Below, piece by piece: positions 19,478-29,307 of a stretch of 64,000 nucleotides of DNA. Source of the stretch: an uncultured Roseateles sp. (lineage in GTDB: Bacteria; Pseudomonadota; Gammaproteobacteria; Burkholderiales; Burkholderiaceae_C); the NCBI RefSeq assembly GCF_963422335.1, contig NZ_OY729424.1, positions 4,960,001 through 5,024,000 of the forward strand, read 5' to 3'. The notes under the pieces were generated by a model. It ran no database searches and had not been told where the DNA came from. It saw only the letters and a program-made list of their open reading frames with translations. Made by a program: the position numbers and the translations under genes. Numbering within the stretch: position 1 is the first letter of the stretch; each line of letters begins with the position of its first letter.

Positions 19478-22324
19478 TTGGAATTGTTCGCGCTTGACGC
19501 CGAGCTTGGCGAGCTGGAAGTGGCTCTGGAGCCCTTGCAGGCTCATGCGCGCCTGGATATTTTGCCGACCCTGGCCTGGCATCTGCGGCAGCGCGACGGC
19601 CTGCGGGCGCTGGCCCTGGCCGACGAGGCCCAGGGCTGGCTGGCCAGCAGCGCCCATGCCGAGCACGAACGCCAGCAAATCCAGGCACGGCTGGACCTGC
19701 TGCGCGGCGAGGTCGCATGGCTGAATGCCGATCTCGACCAGGCGCTGGCCGACTGCCATCGCGGCCAGGCGGCGTTCTACAAGCTCGGCAATGCGGCCGG
19801 CCAGGGCGATGCCCACATGCTGGAGGCGCAGATCATGGGCGATCGCGGCCAGGCCCTGCTGGCCGAGGCGCATTGGTCCGCAGCCGCCCATGCCGCCATG
19901 CTGGCCCGCGACCCGACACGCATCGGCGTGGCGCAGATCGCCAAGGCCCGCTCGGAGCTGCTGCGCGACATCCGGCGCGCCGAATCGCCACAGCGCTTCA
20001 GCGTGCTGGAGCCCGGCAGCGAGACCCACCCCGGGGTGGTCGCCCTGCACAACGAATACCTGGGGCTGTGCGCGGCGCTGCGCGGCGACTTTGCCGAATC
20101 CACCGCCTACTACACCACCAGCCAGGAGACGGCGGCGCGCAGCGGCCAGTACCGGATCTGCGTCGAGAGCACCAGCCTGCTCGGCCGCTCCTACGCCAAG
20201 CTGAATGACCACGAGTCCAGCCTGTCCTGGATGCAGCGCGCCCTGGCCCTGGCCCGGTTGCGGCCCTGGCCCTGGTCGCTGGGCGTGTGCCTGATGCACT
20301 TCGGCGAGACCCTGCGCAACTTCGGCCGCCACCAGGCGGCCTCCGAGCTGCTGCACGAGGCCCTGCAGACGCTGACCCCGCTGGCCGCCTCCCGCCCCTA
20401 CACCTGGACCCTGATGTTTCTCGCCCATCTCGAGCGCGATATGGGCGAGTACGAGGCCTCGCTGGCGCACTACCGCGAACTCGGCACCCGCGCCCAGAGC
20501 CTCAAGCACAACGAGGTGGTGATGGATGCCAGCCTGGGCGAGGCAATCGCCCTGTCGCTGCTGCAGCGTCCCCGCGAGGCGCTGGCGCTGGCCTTGAGCG
20601 TGCTGGAGCAGGCCCGCGGCCTGGCCCATGTGCTGCGCCAGACCGATGTGCTGAAAGCCCTGGCCGACATGCATGCCCGCCATGCCCTGCCGCCGCCGCC
20701 GGAGATGCGGGAAGCCACGGCGGTGCTGCACTACCTCAATCAGGCGGTCGAACTGATGGCCGGCATCGGCGGCTTCACCCCGCCGCCGGAGCTGCTGGAG
20801 CAGCTCGCGCACGAGTACGCCCAGCGGCGCGACTTTGCCCGCGCCTACGAGTTCTCCCAGCGCGCCGGCGTGGCACGCAACAAGATCCATGGCCAGGAGG
20901 CCACCGATCGCGCCATTGCCATGCAGGTGCATCACCAGACCGAGCGTGCACGCGTCGAAATGGCCTACCACCGCCAGCTCGCCGCCGCCCAGCAAAAACG
21001 GGCACAGGCGCTGCAGCAGACCAGCGAGACGCTGGAGCAACTGGGGCAGATCGGCCAGGAGATCACCGCCCAGCTGCGTTTTGACGCGGTGTTTGAGGCC
21101 CTGGCCCGGCATGCGCAGTCGATGCTGGCCGCCGATGCCTTCGCCATCTGCCTCGTGCATCCCGACGGCCAGCACCTCAGCACCTCCTATGTGCTGGAGC
21201 GCGGCCAGCCACTGCCGGTGGAGCTGATCGCCCTGAACGATCCGTTTGCCAACAGCGCACGCTGCGTGCGCGAGCGCCGCGAGCTGGTCGCCCACCTGCC
21301 CCCCGAACAGCACGACCCCAGCCTGGTGCCGGGCACGCTGCACACCTTGAGCCGGCTCTACAGCCCGCTGATGGTGGGCGAGCAGGTGTTGGGCGTGATG
21401 AGTGTGCAGTCGGCCAAACCCCATGCCTATGGCGAGCGCGAGCAGACCATCTTCCGCAGCCTCTGTGCCTACGGCGCGATCGCGCTGGACAATGCCCGCG
21501 CCTACGAGCAGTTGCGCCTGGCACGGGCCAAGATGCTGGCCCAGGACAAGCTGGCCGCACTGGGCTCGCTGGTGGCGGGCGTGGCCCAGGCCATGAACAG
21601 CCCGCTGGGCAATGCCGTGCTGGTGGCCGAGACCCTGCAACACCGCGCCGCAGGCGTGGCCACCAAGCTGGAGGCCAAGCAGCTGCGCCGGGCCGAGCTG
21701 CAGGGCTTTGCCCAGGAAAGCGCCCAGGCCAGCGAGCTGCTGGTGGGCGCACTGCAGCAGGCCTCGCGTCTGGTGCAGAGCTTCATCCGCCTGACCGGTC
21801 AGGGGCCGGCCGAGCCGCGCCAGGAGTTCGAGCTGTTCGCCGTCGGCCAGCAACTGCGGCGCGGCCTGCAGGCCCGGCTCGACAGCGCAGACCTGCGCCT
21901 GCGCCTGACCCTGCCCGAGGGCCTGATGATGACGGGCTACCCGCAGGCGCTGACCCATGTGCTGACCCAGCTGCTGGACAATGTGCTGCTCCATGCCTAC
22001 CCGCCCGCACATCGGGCGGCCGAGCGGCTGGTGACCCTGGCCGCTGCCAGCCCGGGCCCGGGACGGGTGCTGATCACCCTGCAGGACGACGGCGCCGGTG
22101 TCGCCGCCGAGCATCTGCCACGGCTGTTCGATCCCTTCTTCACCGTCGCCGTCGCCGGCAACGGCCCGGCAGGCTACAACAGCGGACGCGGCCTGGGCCT
22201 GTTCGTCTGCCACACCCTGGTCAGCACGCTGTGGGGCGGCGACATGGTCGCCGTCAGCACACCCGGCCAGGGCACCCGCTTCACGCTGGATCTGCCCCAG
22301 CACGCCGCCGGAGGCAAGCCATGA
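19478..22324 (+). CDS. TPR-GAF sensor histidine-kinase-like protein lacking the H-box His (paralogue 1)
   Basis: A 948-residue soluble protein: about 500 residues of TPR-like helical repeats, a short coiled coil, a GAF domain (~535-690), a HisKA-like dimerisation helix and a HATPase domain. The ATPase boxes are present (LLDNVLLHAY near 833, DDGAGV near 870, GRGLGLFV). The H-box reads LVAGVAQAMNSPLGN: the phospho-acceptor position (residue 704, codon 21587-21589 CAG) is Gln, not His. Autophosphorylation in the usual way is therefore not expected. The start is TTG at 19478 with AGGA 10 bases upstream. It overlaps the next gene by ATGA. No response regulator is adjacent. Confidence 0.82.
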   Translation: MELFALDAELGELEVALEPLQAHARLDILPTLAWHLRQRDGLRALALADEAQGWLASSAHAEHERQQIQARLDLLRGEVAWLNADLDQALADCHRGQAAFYKLGNAAGQGDAHMLEAQIMGDRGQALLAEAHWSAAAHAAMLARDPTRIGVAQIAKARSELLRDIRRAESPQRFSVLEPGSETHPGVVALHNEYLGLCAALRGDFAESTAYYTTSQETAARSGQYRICVESTSLLGRSYAKLNDHESSLSWMQRALALARLRPWPWSLGVCLMHFGETLRNFGRHQAASELLHEALQTLTPLAASRPYTWTLMFLAHLERDMGEYEASLAHYRELGTRAQSLKHNEVVMDASLGEAIALSLLQRPREALALALSVLEQARGLAHVLRQTDVLKALADMHARHALPPPPEMREATAVLHYLNQAVELMAGIGGFTPPPELLEQLAHEYAQRRDFARAYEFSQRAGVARNKIHGQEATDRAIAMQVHHQTERARVEMAYHRQLAAAQQKRAQALQQTSETLEQLGQIGQEITAQLRFDAVFEALARHAQSMLAADAFAICLVHPDGQHLSTSYVLERGQPLPVELIALNDPFANSARCVRERRELVAHLPPEQHDPSLVPGTLHTLSRLYSPLMVGEQVLGVMSVQSAKPHAYGEREQTIFRSLCAYGAIALDNARAYEQLRLARAKMLAQDKLAALGSLVAGVAQAMNSPLGNAVLVAETLQHRAAGVATKLEAKQLRRAELQGFAQESAQASELLVGALQQASRLVQSFIRLTGQGPAEPRQEFELFAVGQQLRRGLQARLDSADLRLRLTLPEGLMMTGYPQALTHVLTQLLDNVLLHAYPPAHRAAERLVTLAAASPGPGRVLITLQDDGAGVAAEHLPRLFDPFFTVAVAGNGPAGYNSGRGLGLFVCHTLVSTLWGGDMVAVSTPGQGTRFTLDLPQHAAGGKP

Positions 22325-25140
22325 GCGGAATCGAGTCGCTGGCCTTCTTTGCGACGGTGGCCGAACAGGCCGCGCTGGAGGCCGACCTGGCCGGCGCCAG
22401 CGGCCCGGAGCGCCTGGCGTCGCTGGTGGCGCTGGCCTGGCAGCTGCGCCAGTGCGACCAGGCGCGGGCGCTGACCCTGCGCGACGAGGCGCTGGCGCTG
22501 ATGCCCCAGGCCACAGCGCAGGCCCTGCCGGCTTGGCAGGCCCGGCTCGATCTGGTCCAGGTCGAACACCTGCTGCAGACCGCCGTCCTGGAGCCGGCCT
22601 GGAGCCTGTGCCAGCAGGTGTTGAGCGCCTTTGCCGGACTGGGCGATCTGATCGGCCAGTCCGACGCCCAGGCCCTGATGGGCGTGATACGCCTCGACCA
22701 GGGCCGGCCCACCGACGCCGAGGCCTGCCTGGCCGAGTCCGCGGCACTGGCGCGACGCGCGGGCGATGCGCTGCGCGAGAACCTCGCCCTGGCCAGCCGG
22801 GCACGCTCGGCCGTGCTGCACGACATACGCCTGGCCCGCACGCCACTGGAGTTCGAGCTGTTGCATAGCCCGCCGTCGGTCAGCCTGCAAGCACAGGTCG
22901 AGGACTACCGCGGCCTGTGCGCCGGCCTGGTGGGCGAATTCGGCCGCGCGGCCACCCACTTCATGGCCGCCCACGAGTCGGCCGCGGCCAGCGGCCAGCT
23001 GCGGCTGTGCATCGTCTCCACCATCTCGGCGGGCCGATCGTTCTCCAATCTGAACGACAACGACTCGGCGCTGGAGTGGCTGGAGCGCGGCATGGCCCTG
23101 GCCCGCCCCACAGGCTGGCCGTCAAGCCTCGGCCAATGCCTGACGCAGGCCGCCGAGACCTTGCGCCGCCTGGGCCGGCTGGAGCCTGCCCAGGAACTGC
23201 TGCGCGAGGCGCTGACGGTGCTGCAACCGCTGGCCGGCTCGCGCGCCTATGCCATCACCCTGATGTACCTGGGCCGACTCAGTGCCGACCTGGAGCAGCA
23301 TCTGGCCGCGCTGGCCTATTTCGCCCAGCTCGAGGCCAGGGCCCAGGTGCTGGACCATATCGATTTCATCATCGACGCGCGCATCGGCGAGGCCCAGGCC
23401 CTGTCGCAGCTGGACCGTGCCGACGAGGCGCTGGCCATGGCCCGCGGCACCCTGGAACTGGCACGCAGCCGCAGCGGCATCGACCGCCAGATCGAGCTGC
23501 TGCGCGTGCTCGCCAACATCCACGAGCGCCACCGCCTGCCCCCACCGGGCGAGATGAAGCAGGGCACGGCCAGCCTGCACTATCTGAAGCTGGCCCTGAC
23601 CTTGATGACACATATCCAGGGCTATACCGCGCCCGGCGACCTGCTGGACCAGGTGGCACGCGAATACGCCAAGACCGGCGAGTACGAACGCGCCTACGAT
23701 TATTCGCAGCAGGCCGCCCAGGCGCGGGAGAAGACCCACGGTGCCGAGGCCACCAACCGGGCGATCGCGCTGCAGATCCACTACCAGACCGAGACCGCGC
23801 GGGCCGAGGGCGAGCACCACCGCATGCTGGCCCTGGCCGAGGTGCAGCGCGCCCAGGTGCTGGAACAGACCAGCCAGACGCTGGAGCGGCTGGGCAAGGT
23901 CGGCCAGGAAATCACCGCCCATCTCGACGCCGCGGCCGTGTTCGAGGCCTTGAATCGCCATGTGCAGGGCCTGCTGGCGGCCGAGTCGTTTGCCATCTAC
24001 CTGATGGATGCCGACGGCCGCGGCATCAGCACCGCCTACTTCATCGAACAGGGCCAGCACCAGCCTGTCAGCCATGTGGCGCTGGACGACCCGCTGGCCG
24101 GCTCGGCGCAATGCCTGCGCGAACGCCGGGACATCGTCATGCTGCGCAAGCCCGAGGATAACGAGCCCGATGCCAACATGATTCCGGGCACCCTGGACAC
24201 CGCCAGCCGCATGTTTGCGCCGATGCTGGCCGGTACGCGGGTGCTGGGCGTGATGACCATCCAGTCGGTGCGGCCCGAAGCCTATGGCGAACGCGAGCAA
24301 CGCATCTTCCGCACCTTGTGCGCCTATGGCGCGATCGCGCTGGACAACGCCCAGGCCTATGCCCAGCTGCAGACCGCGCGCGACCAGCTGGTGGCCCAGG
24401 AGAAGCTCGCCTCACTGGGCACCTTGGTGGCCGGCGTGGCCCAGGAGCTGAACACGCCGGTAGGCCACAACCTCCTGATCGCCACCACGCTGCGGCACCA
24501 GGCGCAGAGCTTCGTGCAGAAGGTCGAATCGCAGGCCGTGCGCCACTCGGATGTGAGCAACTTCGTGCGCCAGTCCACCGAGGCCGCCGAGCAGCTGGCG
24601 CAGGGCCTGGCCCGCGCCGCCAAGCTGGTGAGCAGCTTCCAGGAGGTGGCCACCGACCGCGCCGCCGAGCGTCGGCGCCGCTTCGACCTGCGCAGCACGG
24701 TGCAGGACATCGTCAGCACCCTGCGGGCACAGATCGACCAGGCCGGCCACCGCGTCGAGCTGGACCTGCCCGAACACCTGACCCTGGACGCCTATCCCGG
24801 CGCACTGGGCCAGGTGCTGACCCAGCTGATCGGCAATGCGCTGCACCATGGCCTGGCGGGCCGGGAGCGTGGCCTGATCCAGATCTCGGCCCGCACGCCC
24901 CAGCCCGGCTGGGTGCGCCTCAATTTCCGCGATGACGGCGTGGGCCTGTCCGAGGCCAATCTGCGCCGCATCTTCGACCCCTTCTTCACCACCCAGCTGG
25001 GCCAGGGCAGCAGCGGCCTGGGTCTGTACATCAGCCACAACATCATCAGCTCGCTGTTCGGCGGCCAGATCCGCGCCCACAGCCCCGCCGGCGAGGGCCT
25101 GCTGTTTGTCATCGACCTGCCGCTGACGGCACCGAAGTAG
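22321..25140 (+). CDS. TPR-GAF sensor histidine-kinase-like protein lacking the H-box His (paralogue 2)
   Basis: A 939-residue paralogue of the preceding protein with the same order: TPR-like region, GAF domain, HisKA-like helix, HATPase. The ATPase boxes are intact in outline (LIGNALHHGL, DDGVGL, DPFFTT, SSGLGLYISHNI). The H-box is LVAGVAQELNTPVGHN; residue 708 (codon 24442-24444 CAG) is Gln at the His position, as in paralogue 1. The ATG at 22321 overlaps the preceding TGA, indicating coupled translation and possibly a heteromeric complex (inference). It has no membrane segments, so it is a cytosolic sensor. Confidence 0.83.
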   Translation: MSGIESLAFFATVAEQAALEADLAGASGPERLASLVALAWQLRQCDQARALTLRDEALALMPQATAQALPAWQARLDLVQVEHLLQTAVLEPAWSLCQQVLSAFAGLGDLIGQSDAQALMGVIRLDQGRPTDAEACLAESAALARRAGDALRENLALASRARSAVLHDIRLARTPLEFELLHSPPSVSLQAQVEDYRGLCAGLVGEFGRAATHFMAAHESAAASGQLRLCIVSTISAGRSFSNLNDNDSALEWLERGMALARPTGWPSSLGQCLTQAAETLRRLGRLEPAQELLREALTVLQPLAGSRAYAITLMYLGRLSADLEQHLAALAYFAQLEARAQVLDHIDFIIDARIGEAQALSQLDRADEALAMARGTLELARSRSGIDRQIELLRVLANIHERHRLPPPGEMKQGTASLHYLKLALTLMTHIQGYTAPGDLLDQVAREYAKTGEYERAYDYSQQAAQAREKTHGAEATNRAIALQIHYQTETARAEGEHHRMLALAEVQRAQVLEQTSQTLERLGKVGQEITAHLDAAAVFEALNRHVQGLLAAESFAIYLMDADGRGISTAYFIEQGQHQPVSHVALDDPLAGSAQCLRERRDIVMLRKPEDNEPDANMIPGTLDTASRMFAPMLAGTRVLGVMTIQSVRPEAYGEREQRIFRTLCAYGAIALDNAQAYAQLQTARDQLVAQEKLASLGTLVAGVAQELNTPVGHNLLIATTLRHQAQSFVQKVESQAVRHSDVSNFVRQSTEAAEQLAQGLARAAKLVSSFQEVATDRAAERRRRFDLRSTVQDIVSTLRAQIDQAGHRVELDLPEHLTLDAYPGALGQVLTQLIGNALHHGLAGRERGLIQISARTPQPGWVRLNFRDDGVGLSEANLRRIFDPFFTTQLGQGSSGLGLYISHNIISSLFGGQIRAHSPAGEGLLFVIDLPLTAPK

Positions 25141-25260
25141 TCAGTGCTGCCTGCGCCTGAGCTTGGCGCCCCAGCGCAGGCGCTGCAGGGCCAGCAGCTC
25201 GCGCACACCAAAAAGCAGGGTGCAACCGATCACCAGGCCGTGGGTCAGGCTGCGGTTCAT
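25141..25260 (-). CDS. Putative 39-residue small protein with hydrophobic segment
   Basis: A short frame MNRSLTHGLVIGCTLLFGVR... that ends in a very basic tail (RRRQH). Residues 8-24 are hydrophobic enough for a single membrane helix, and the arginine-rich end would favour a cytoplasmic C-terminus. Its ATG overlaps the TGA of a second small frame upstream (ATGA), the usual sign of coupled translation. It ends one base after the sensor-kinase stop on the other strand. There is no known homologue in memory; coding status is inferred only from organisation. Confidence 0.4.
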   Translation of the reverse strand: MNRSLTHGLVIGCTLLFGVRELLALQRLRWGAKLRRRQH

Positions 25261-25355
25261 GACAGTTTGTCCAGGGGCCACACAAACACCCGCAGATCGG
25301 CAAAATAGCGCTCCAGCAGGGCTTGCGGGGCGAGCGACTTCAGGATCTTGCGCAT
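25257..25355 (-). CDS. Putative 32-residue small protein
   Basis: A short frame MRKILKSLAPQALLERYF... with an aromatic, amphipathic second half (RVFVWPLDKLS). GGAG stands seven bases before the ATG, a good ribosome-binding site for this genome, and the stop overlaps the next small frame's start. These two features argue for translation. There is no recognisable family. It could also be a leader peptide for the 39-residue frame. Confidence 0.4.
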   Translation of the reverse strand: MRKILKSLAPQALLERYFADLRVFVWPLDKLS

Positions 25356-25507
25356 GACGGGCTCCGATCGGGATGCTGAAGCCGCCAAGTTAGCGAACGA
25401 TTGTGAAAGCGCCGTGAAATGCCGGCTGCAGCCTGCGCGGGCTTGTCACCACCCGGACATCAAGGCGCCCTATGCTGCGGCCACCCTAAGCCCGCCCCGC
25501 CAACGCC

Positions 25508-26533
25508 TTGCCCAAACCCGACCCCGCCGAACTGCTGGAGCTGGAACGCATCATCGACGCGGGCGGGTCTCAGCTGGAGACGCGGATCGTGGCGCGGGTC
25601 GAGGCCGGCGAACGCAGCCTGCCCGTCTACACCGTCTGCCTGGGCAACCCCAGCCCCGATGTGCCGGCGGTCGGCTTCTTCGGCGGCGTGCACGGGCTGG
25701 AGCGCATCGGCGCCGAGGTCGTGCTGGCCTATCTGCACAGCCTGGTCCAGCGCCTGCAGTGGGACACCAGCCTGCACCGCCAGCTGGAGACGGTGCGCCT
25801 GGTCTTCATGCCCATCGTCAATCCGGGCGGGCTGTGGCGCGGCACGCGGGCCAATCCGCAGGGCATCGATCTGATGCGCAATGCGCCGGTCGATGCCGGC
25901 GAGCGGGCGCTGTTCATGATTGGCGGCCAGCGTATCAGTGCCGATCTGCCCTGGTACCGCGGCGCGGAGGGGGCGGCAATGCAGGTCGAGAGCGCGGCGC
26001 TGTGCGCGCTGGTGCAGCAGGAGCTGCTGAGCCATCCGTTCAGCCTGGCGCTGGACTGCCACTCCGGCTTCGGCCTCAACGACCGGCTGTGGTTTCCCTA
26101 TGCCCACAAGACACCGCCGATGGCCCATCTGGCCGAGGTCCATGCACTCAAGCGCATCTTCGACCAGAGCCACCCGGTGCACCGCTATCTGTTCGAGCCG
26201 CAGAGCCGCCACTACCTGGCCCACGGCGATCTGTGGGACCACCTGTACGAACAGGCGCTGCAGCAGCCGGGGCGCATCTTCCTGCCGCTGACCCTGGAAA
26301 TGGGCTCCTGGCTGTGGGTCAAGAAGAACCCGCGCCAGCTGTTCAGCCGCCACGGCATCTTCAACCCGCTGATCACGCATCGCCAGCAGCGCGTGCTGCG
26401 CAGCCACATGGCCTGGCTGGACTTTCTGTCGCGCGCTGCCTGCGGCCACAAGCGCTGGCTGCCGCTGGGTGCCGAGCGCGAGGCGCATGAGCAGCAGGCG
26501 CTGGACCTCTGGTACCGGAAGCAACGGCTGTGA
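25508..26533 (+). CDS. M14-type zinc carboxypeptidase/deacylase family protein
   Basis: A 341-residue protein of the M14/succinylglutamate desuccinylase-aspartoacylase superfamily. Zinc ligands are visible in GGVHGLERIG (His and Glu) and DCHSGFG (His); the catalytic Glu is expected in LTLEMGSW. MPIVNPGGLWRGTRANPQGIDLMRN is the substrate-pocket loop typical of M14 proteins. The best start is TTG at 25508; the in-frame ATG upstream runs into a stop, and no clear ribosome-binding site is seen. It overlaps the following hydrolase gene (GTGA). The substrate, peptide or acyl-amino acid, is unknown. Confidence 0.75.
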   Translation: MPKPDPAELLELERIIDAGGSQLETRIVARVEAGERSLPVYTVCLGNPSPDVPAVGFFGGVHGLERIGAEVVLAYLHSLVQRLQWDTSLHRQLETVRLVFMPIVNPGGLWRGTRANPQGIDLMRNAPVDAGERALFMIGGQRISADLPWYRGAEGAAMQVESAALCALVQQELLSHPFSLALDCHSGFGLNDRLWFPYAHKTPPMAHLAEVHALKRIFDQSHPVHRYLFEPQSRHYLAHGDLWDHLYEQALQQPGRIFLPLTLEMGSWLWVKKNPRQLFSRHGIFNPLITHRQQRVLRSHMAWLDFLSRAACGHKRWLPLGAEREAHEQQALDLWYRKQRL

Positions 26534-27282
26534 GCACCTGGATGCTGCTGCGCGGGCTGACGCGCGAGGCGCGGCATTGGGGAGACTTTCCTCGCCTGCT
26601 GGCCGAAGCCTGTCCCGAGGACCAGGTCTTGACCCTGGATCTGCCGGGCAATGGCCAACGGCATCAGGAACGCAGCCACGGTACGGTCGAGGTGATGGCC
26701 GAGTTCTGCGAAGCCCGGCGGCAGGAACTCAAAGAACCCGTGCATGTGATCGCGATGTCGCTGGGTGCCATGGTCACGGTTGCCTGGGCGCAGCGTCATC
26801 CGAGCGCGCTGCGCTCCGCCGTGTTGATCAACACCAGCCTGCGCCCGTTCAGCCCGCTACACCATCGCCTGCGCCCCGCCGCCTACCCTGCCCTGCTACG
26901 GCTCGCTCTGGGAGCCACGCCGCTGCAATGGGAGCAGACGGTGCTGCGGCTGACCAGCCGGCATGCCGGCACGCCACAGGCCGAGTTGCTGCGGCAATGG
27001 CTCGGTTATCGCCAGGACTGCCCGGTCAGCCGCGCCAACGCACTGCGCCAGCTGTGGGCAGCCAGCCGCTACCGCGCACCGCAGGACAAACCCGCGCTGC
27101 CCTTGCTGCTGCTGAACAGCGCGCAAGACGGCTTGGTCGATAGCCGCTGCTCGGCCGCGCTGGCCCGCGCCTGGCAGTGCCCGCTGCGCCAACACCCCAG
27201 CGCCGGCCATGACCTGCCGCTGGACGATGGTGGCTGGGTTGTGCGCCAGATCAGCCTGTGGATGCATCGCGGGTTCGCCTGA
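26530..27282 (+). CDS. Alpha/beta-hydrolase fold protein
   Basis: A 250-residue alpha/beta hydrolase. The nucleophile elbow reads IAMSLGAM (Ser near residue 77), the acid is probably in SAQDGLVD and the catalytic His in SAGHDLPLDD. The pattern resembles esterases and lipases acting on small soluble substrates. It starts with GTG overlapping the stop of the M14 gene, so the two are translationally coupled and may act on the same compound class (inference). No signal peptide. Confidence 0.8.
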   Translation: MSTWMLLRGLTREARHWGDFPRLLAEACPEDQVLTLDLPGNGQRHQERSHGTVEVMAEFCEARRQELKEPVHVIAMSLGAMVTVAWAQRHPSALRSAVLINTSLRPFSPLHHRLRPAAYPALLRLALGATPLQWEQTVLRLTSRHAGTPQAELLRQWLGYRQDCPVSRANALRQLWAASRYRAPQDKPALPLLLLNSAQDGLVDSRCSAALARAWQCPLRQHPSAGHDLPLDDGGWVVRQISLWMHRGFA

Positions 27283-27424
27283 CGCACAGACCGGGCGCGG
27301 CATAAGCCGAACGGCTCAGCGCCGCCGGCGGGCAGCGCCCCGCGCCGACACATGCCGGACGTAGCCTCCTCCCGGCGCGGCCGGACCGCGACCCATTCAT
27401 CAATCAAATCAGCAACGAGGGTGT

Positions 27425-28378
27425 ATGCAAACCAAAATCGATCACACGGGAGCCAAACCGGCCTTCATCGGCGCGATCACTGCCGCCGCCATGTTGTGCG
27501 CAGGCCAGGCTCATGCCGAGACTTGGCAGCGCATCGGCGTGGACAGCTTCTCCGGCGACGCCGCAGCGTACAAATCCCAAGGCCTGACGACCGACGGCCA
27601 GCAGTGGTTCTTCTCCTCCACCAACGGCCTGGAACGCGCCAACTTCGACTACAGCCGCATCCAGGCCAAGATGCCGGCGATTGCCGACGCCTTGGCTGCA
27701 CCGTCTTCGGTGGCAGATCGCGGCCTGAACCATATCGGCGACATCGACGTGGCCAACGGCACGCTCTACATCTCGCTGGACACCTCGCGCCGCGACGCCA
27801 ACGGCGGCCGCTACAACACGCCGGTGGTGGCGCTCTACAACGCCGCCGACCTCAGCTATACCGGCCAGTCGTTCGCGCTGCGGCCGCCCGGCGGCACACA
27901 GGACATCGCCAGCTGGGTGGCGGTGGACGCCGCGGCGGGCATCGGCTACAGCATGGCCTATGACAATGCCACCAAGCTCATCGCCTACAAGCTCTCGGAC
28001 TGGAGTTTCGACCACTACGTGACGTTGTCGCAGACGCTGGATCAGGTCCAGGGCGCCAAGCTGCGCGGCGACTGGCTCTACATGGCCTCGGATGGCGACA
28101 CCAAGTCGATCTACCGCACCCATGTCAAGTCCGGGGCGGTCGAGGAACTGTTCCAGATCAAGACGCCATTCGAGCAGGAAATCGAAGGCATCTCGTTCCG
28201 CGACACCCCGCAAGGCCTGACCCTGAACGTGCTGAACATCGAGAACCCGGCACCCGGCGTGGAGTACATCAATCTGTACCACTACGCGCTGGCACCGGTG
28301 CCGGAGCTCACCAGCGTGGCCCTGCTGCTGGCCGGCCTGGGCCTGCTGGCCGGCGCCTCACGCCGGCGCAGCCGCTGA
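27425..28378 (+). CDS. PEP-CTERM secreted protein of unknown function
   Basis: A 317-residue exported protein with signal peptide AFIGAITAAAMLCAGQAHA and a beta-propeller-like body (repeated GDWLYMASDG, ASWVAVDAAAGIGYSMAYD). The C-terminus VPELTSVALLLAGLGLLAG ending ASRRRSR has the PEP-CTERM layout (motif, hydrophobic helix, Arg cluster), but with PEL in place of PEP. GAGGGTGT precedes the ATG. Function unknown; surface display by an exosortase system encoded elsewhere is inferred. Confidence 0.78.
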   Translation: MQTKIDHTGAKPAFIGAITAAAMLCAGQAHAETWQRIGVDSFSGDAAAYKSQGLTTDGQQWFFSSTNGLERANFDYSRIQAKMPAIADALAAPSSVADRGLNHIGDIDVANGTLYISLDTSRRDANGGRYNTPVVALYNAADLSYTGQSFALRPPGGTQDIASWVAVDAAAGIGYSMAYDNATKLIAYKLSDWSFDHYVTLSQTLDQVQGAKLRGDWLYMASDGDTKSIYRTHVKSGAVEELFQIKTPFEQEIEGISFRDTPQGLTLNVLNIENPAPGVEYINLYHYALAPVPELTSVALLLAGLGLLAGASRRRSR

Positions 28379-28380
28379 GA

Positions 28381-29292
<912 letters not shown>

Positions 29293-29307
29293 GATTCAGC
29301 AGCGGCC

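Noticed and set aside
19475..22846. A 1123-codon open frame antisense to the first sensor kinase
   Set aside because: It is Gln/Gly/Ala-rich without domains; the sense strand encodes clear TPR, GAF and ATPase motifs. Such long antisense frames are usual in GC-rich DNA.
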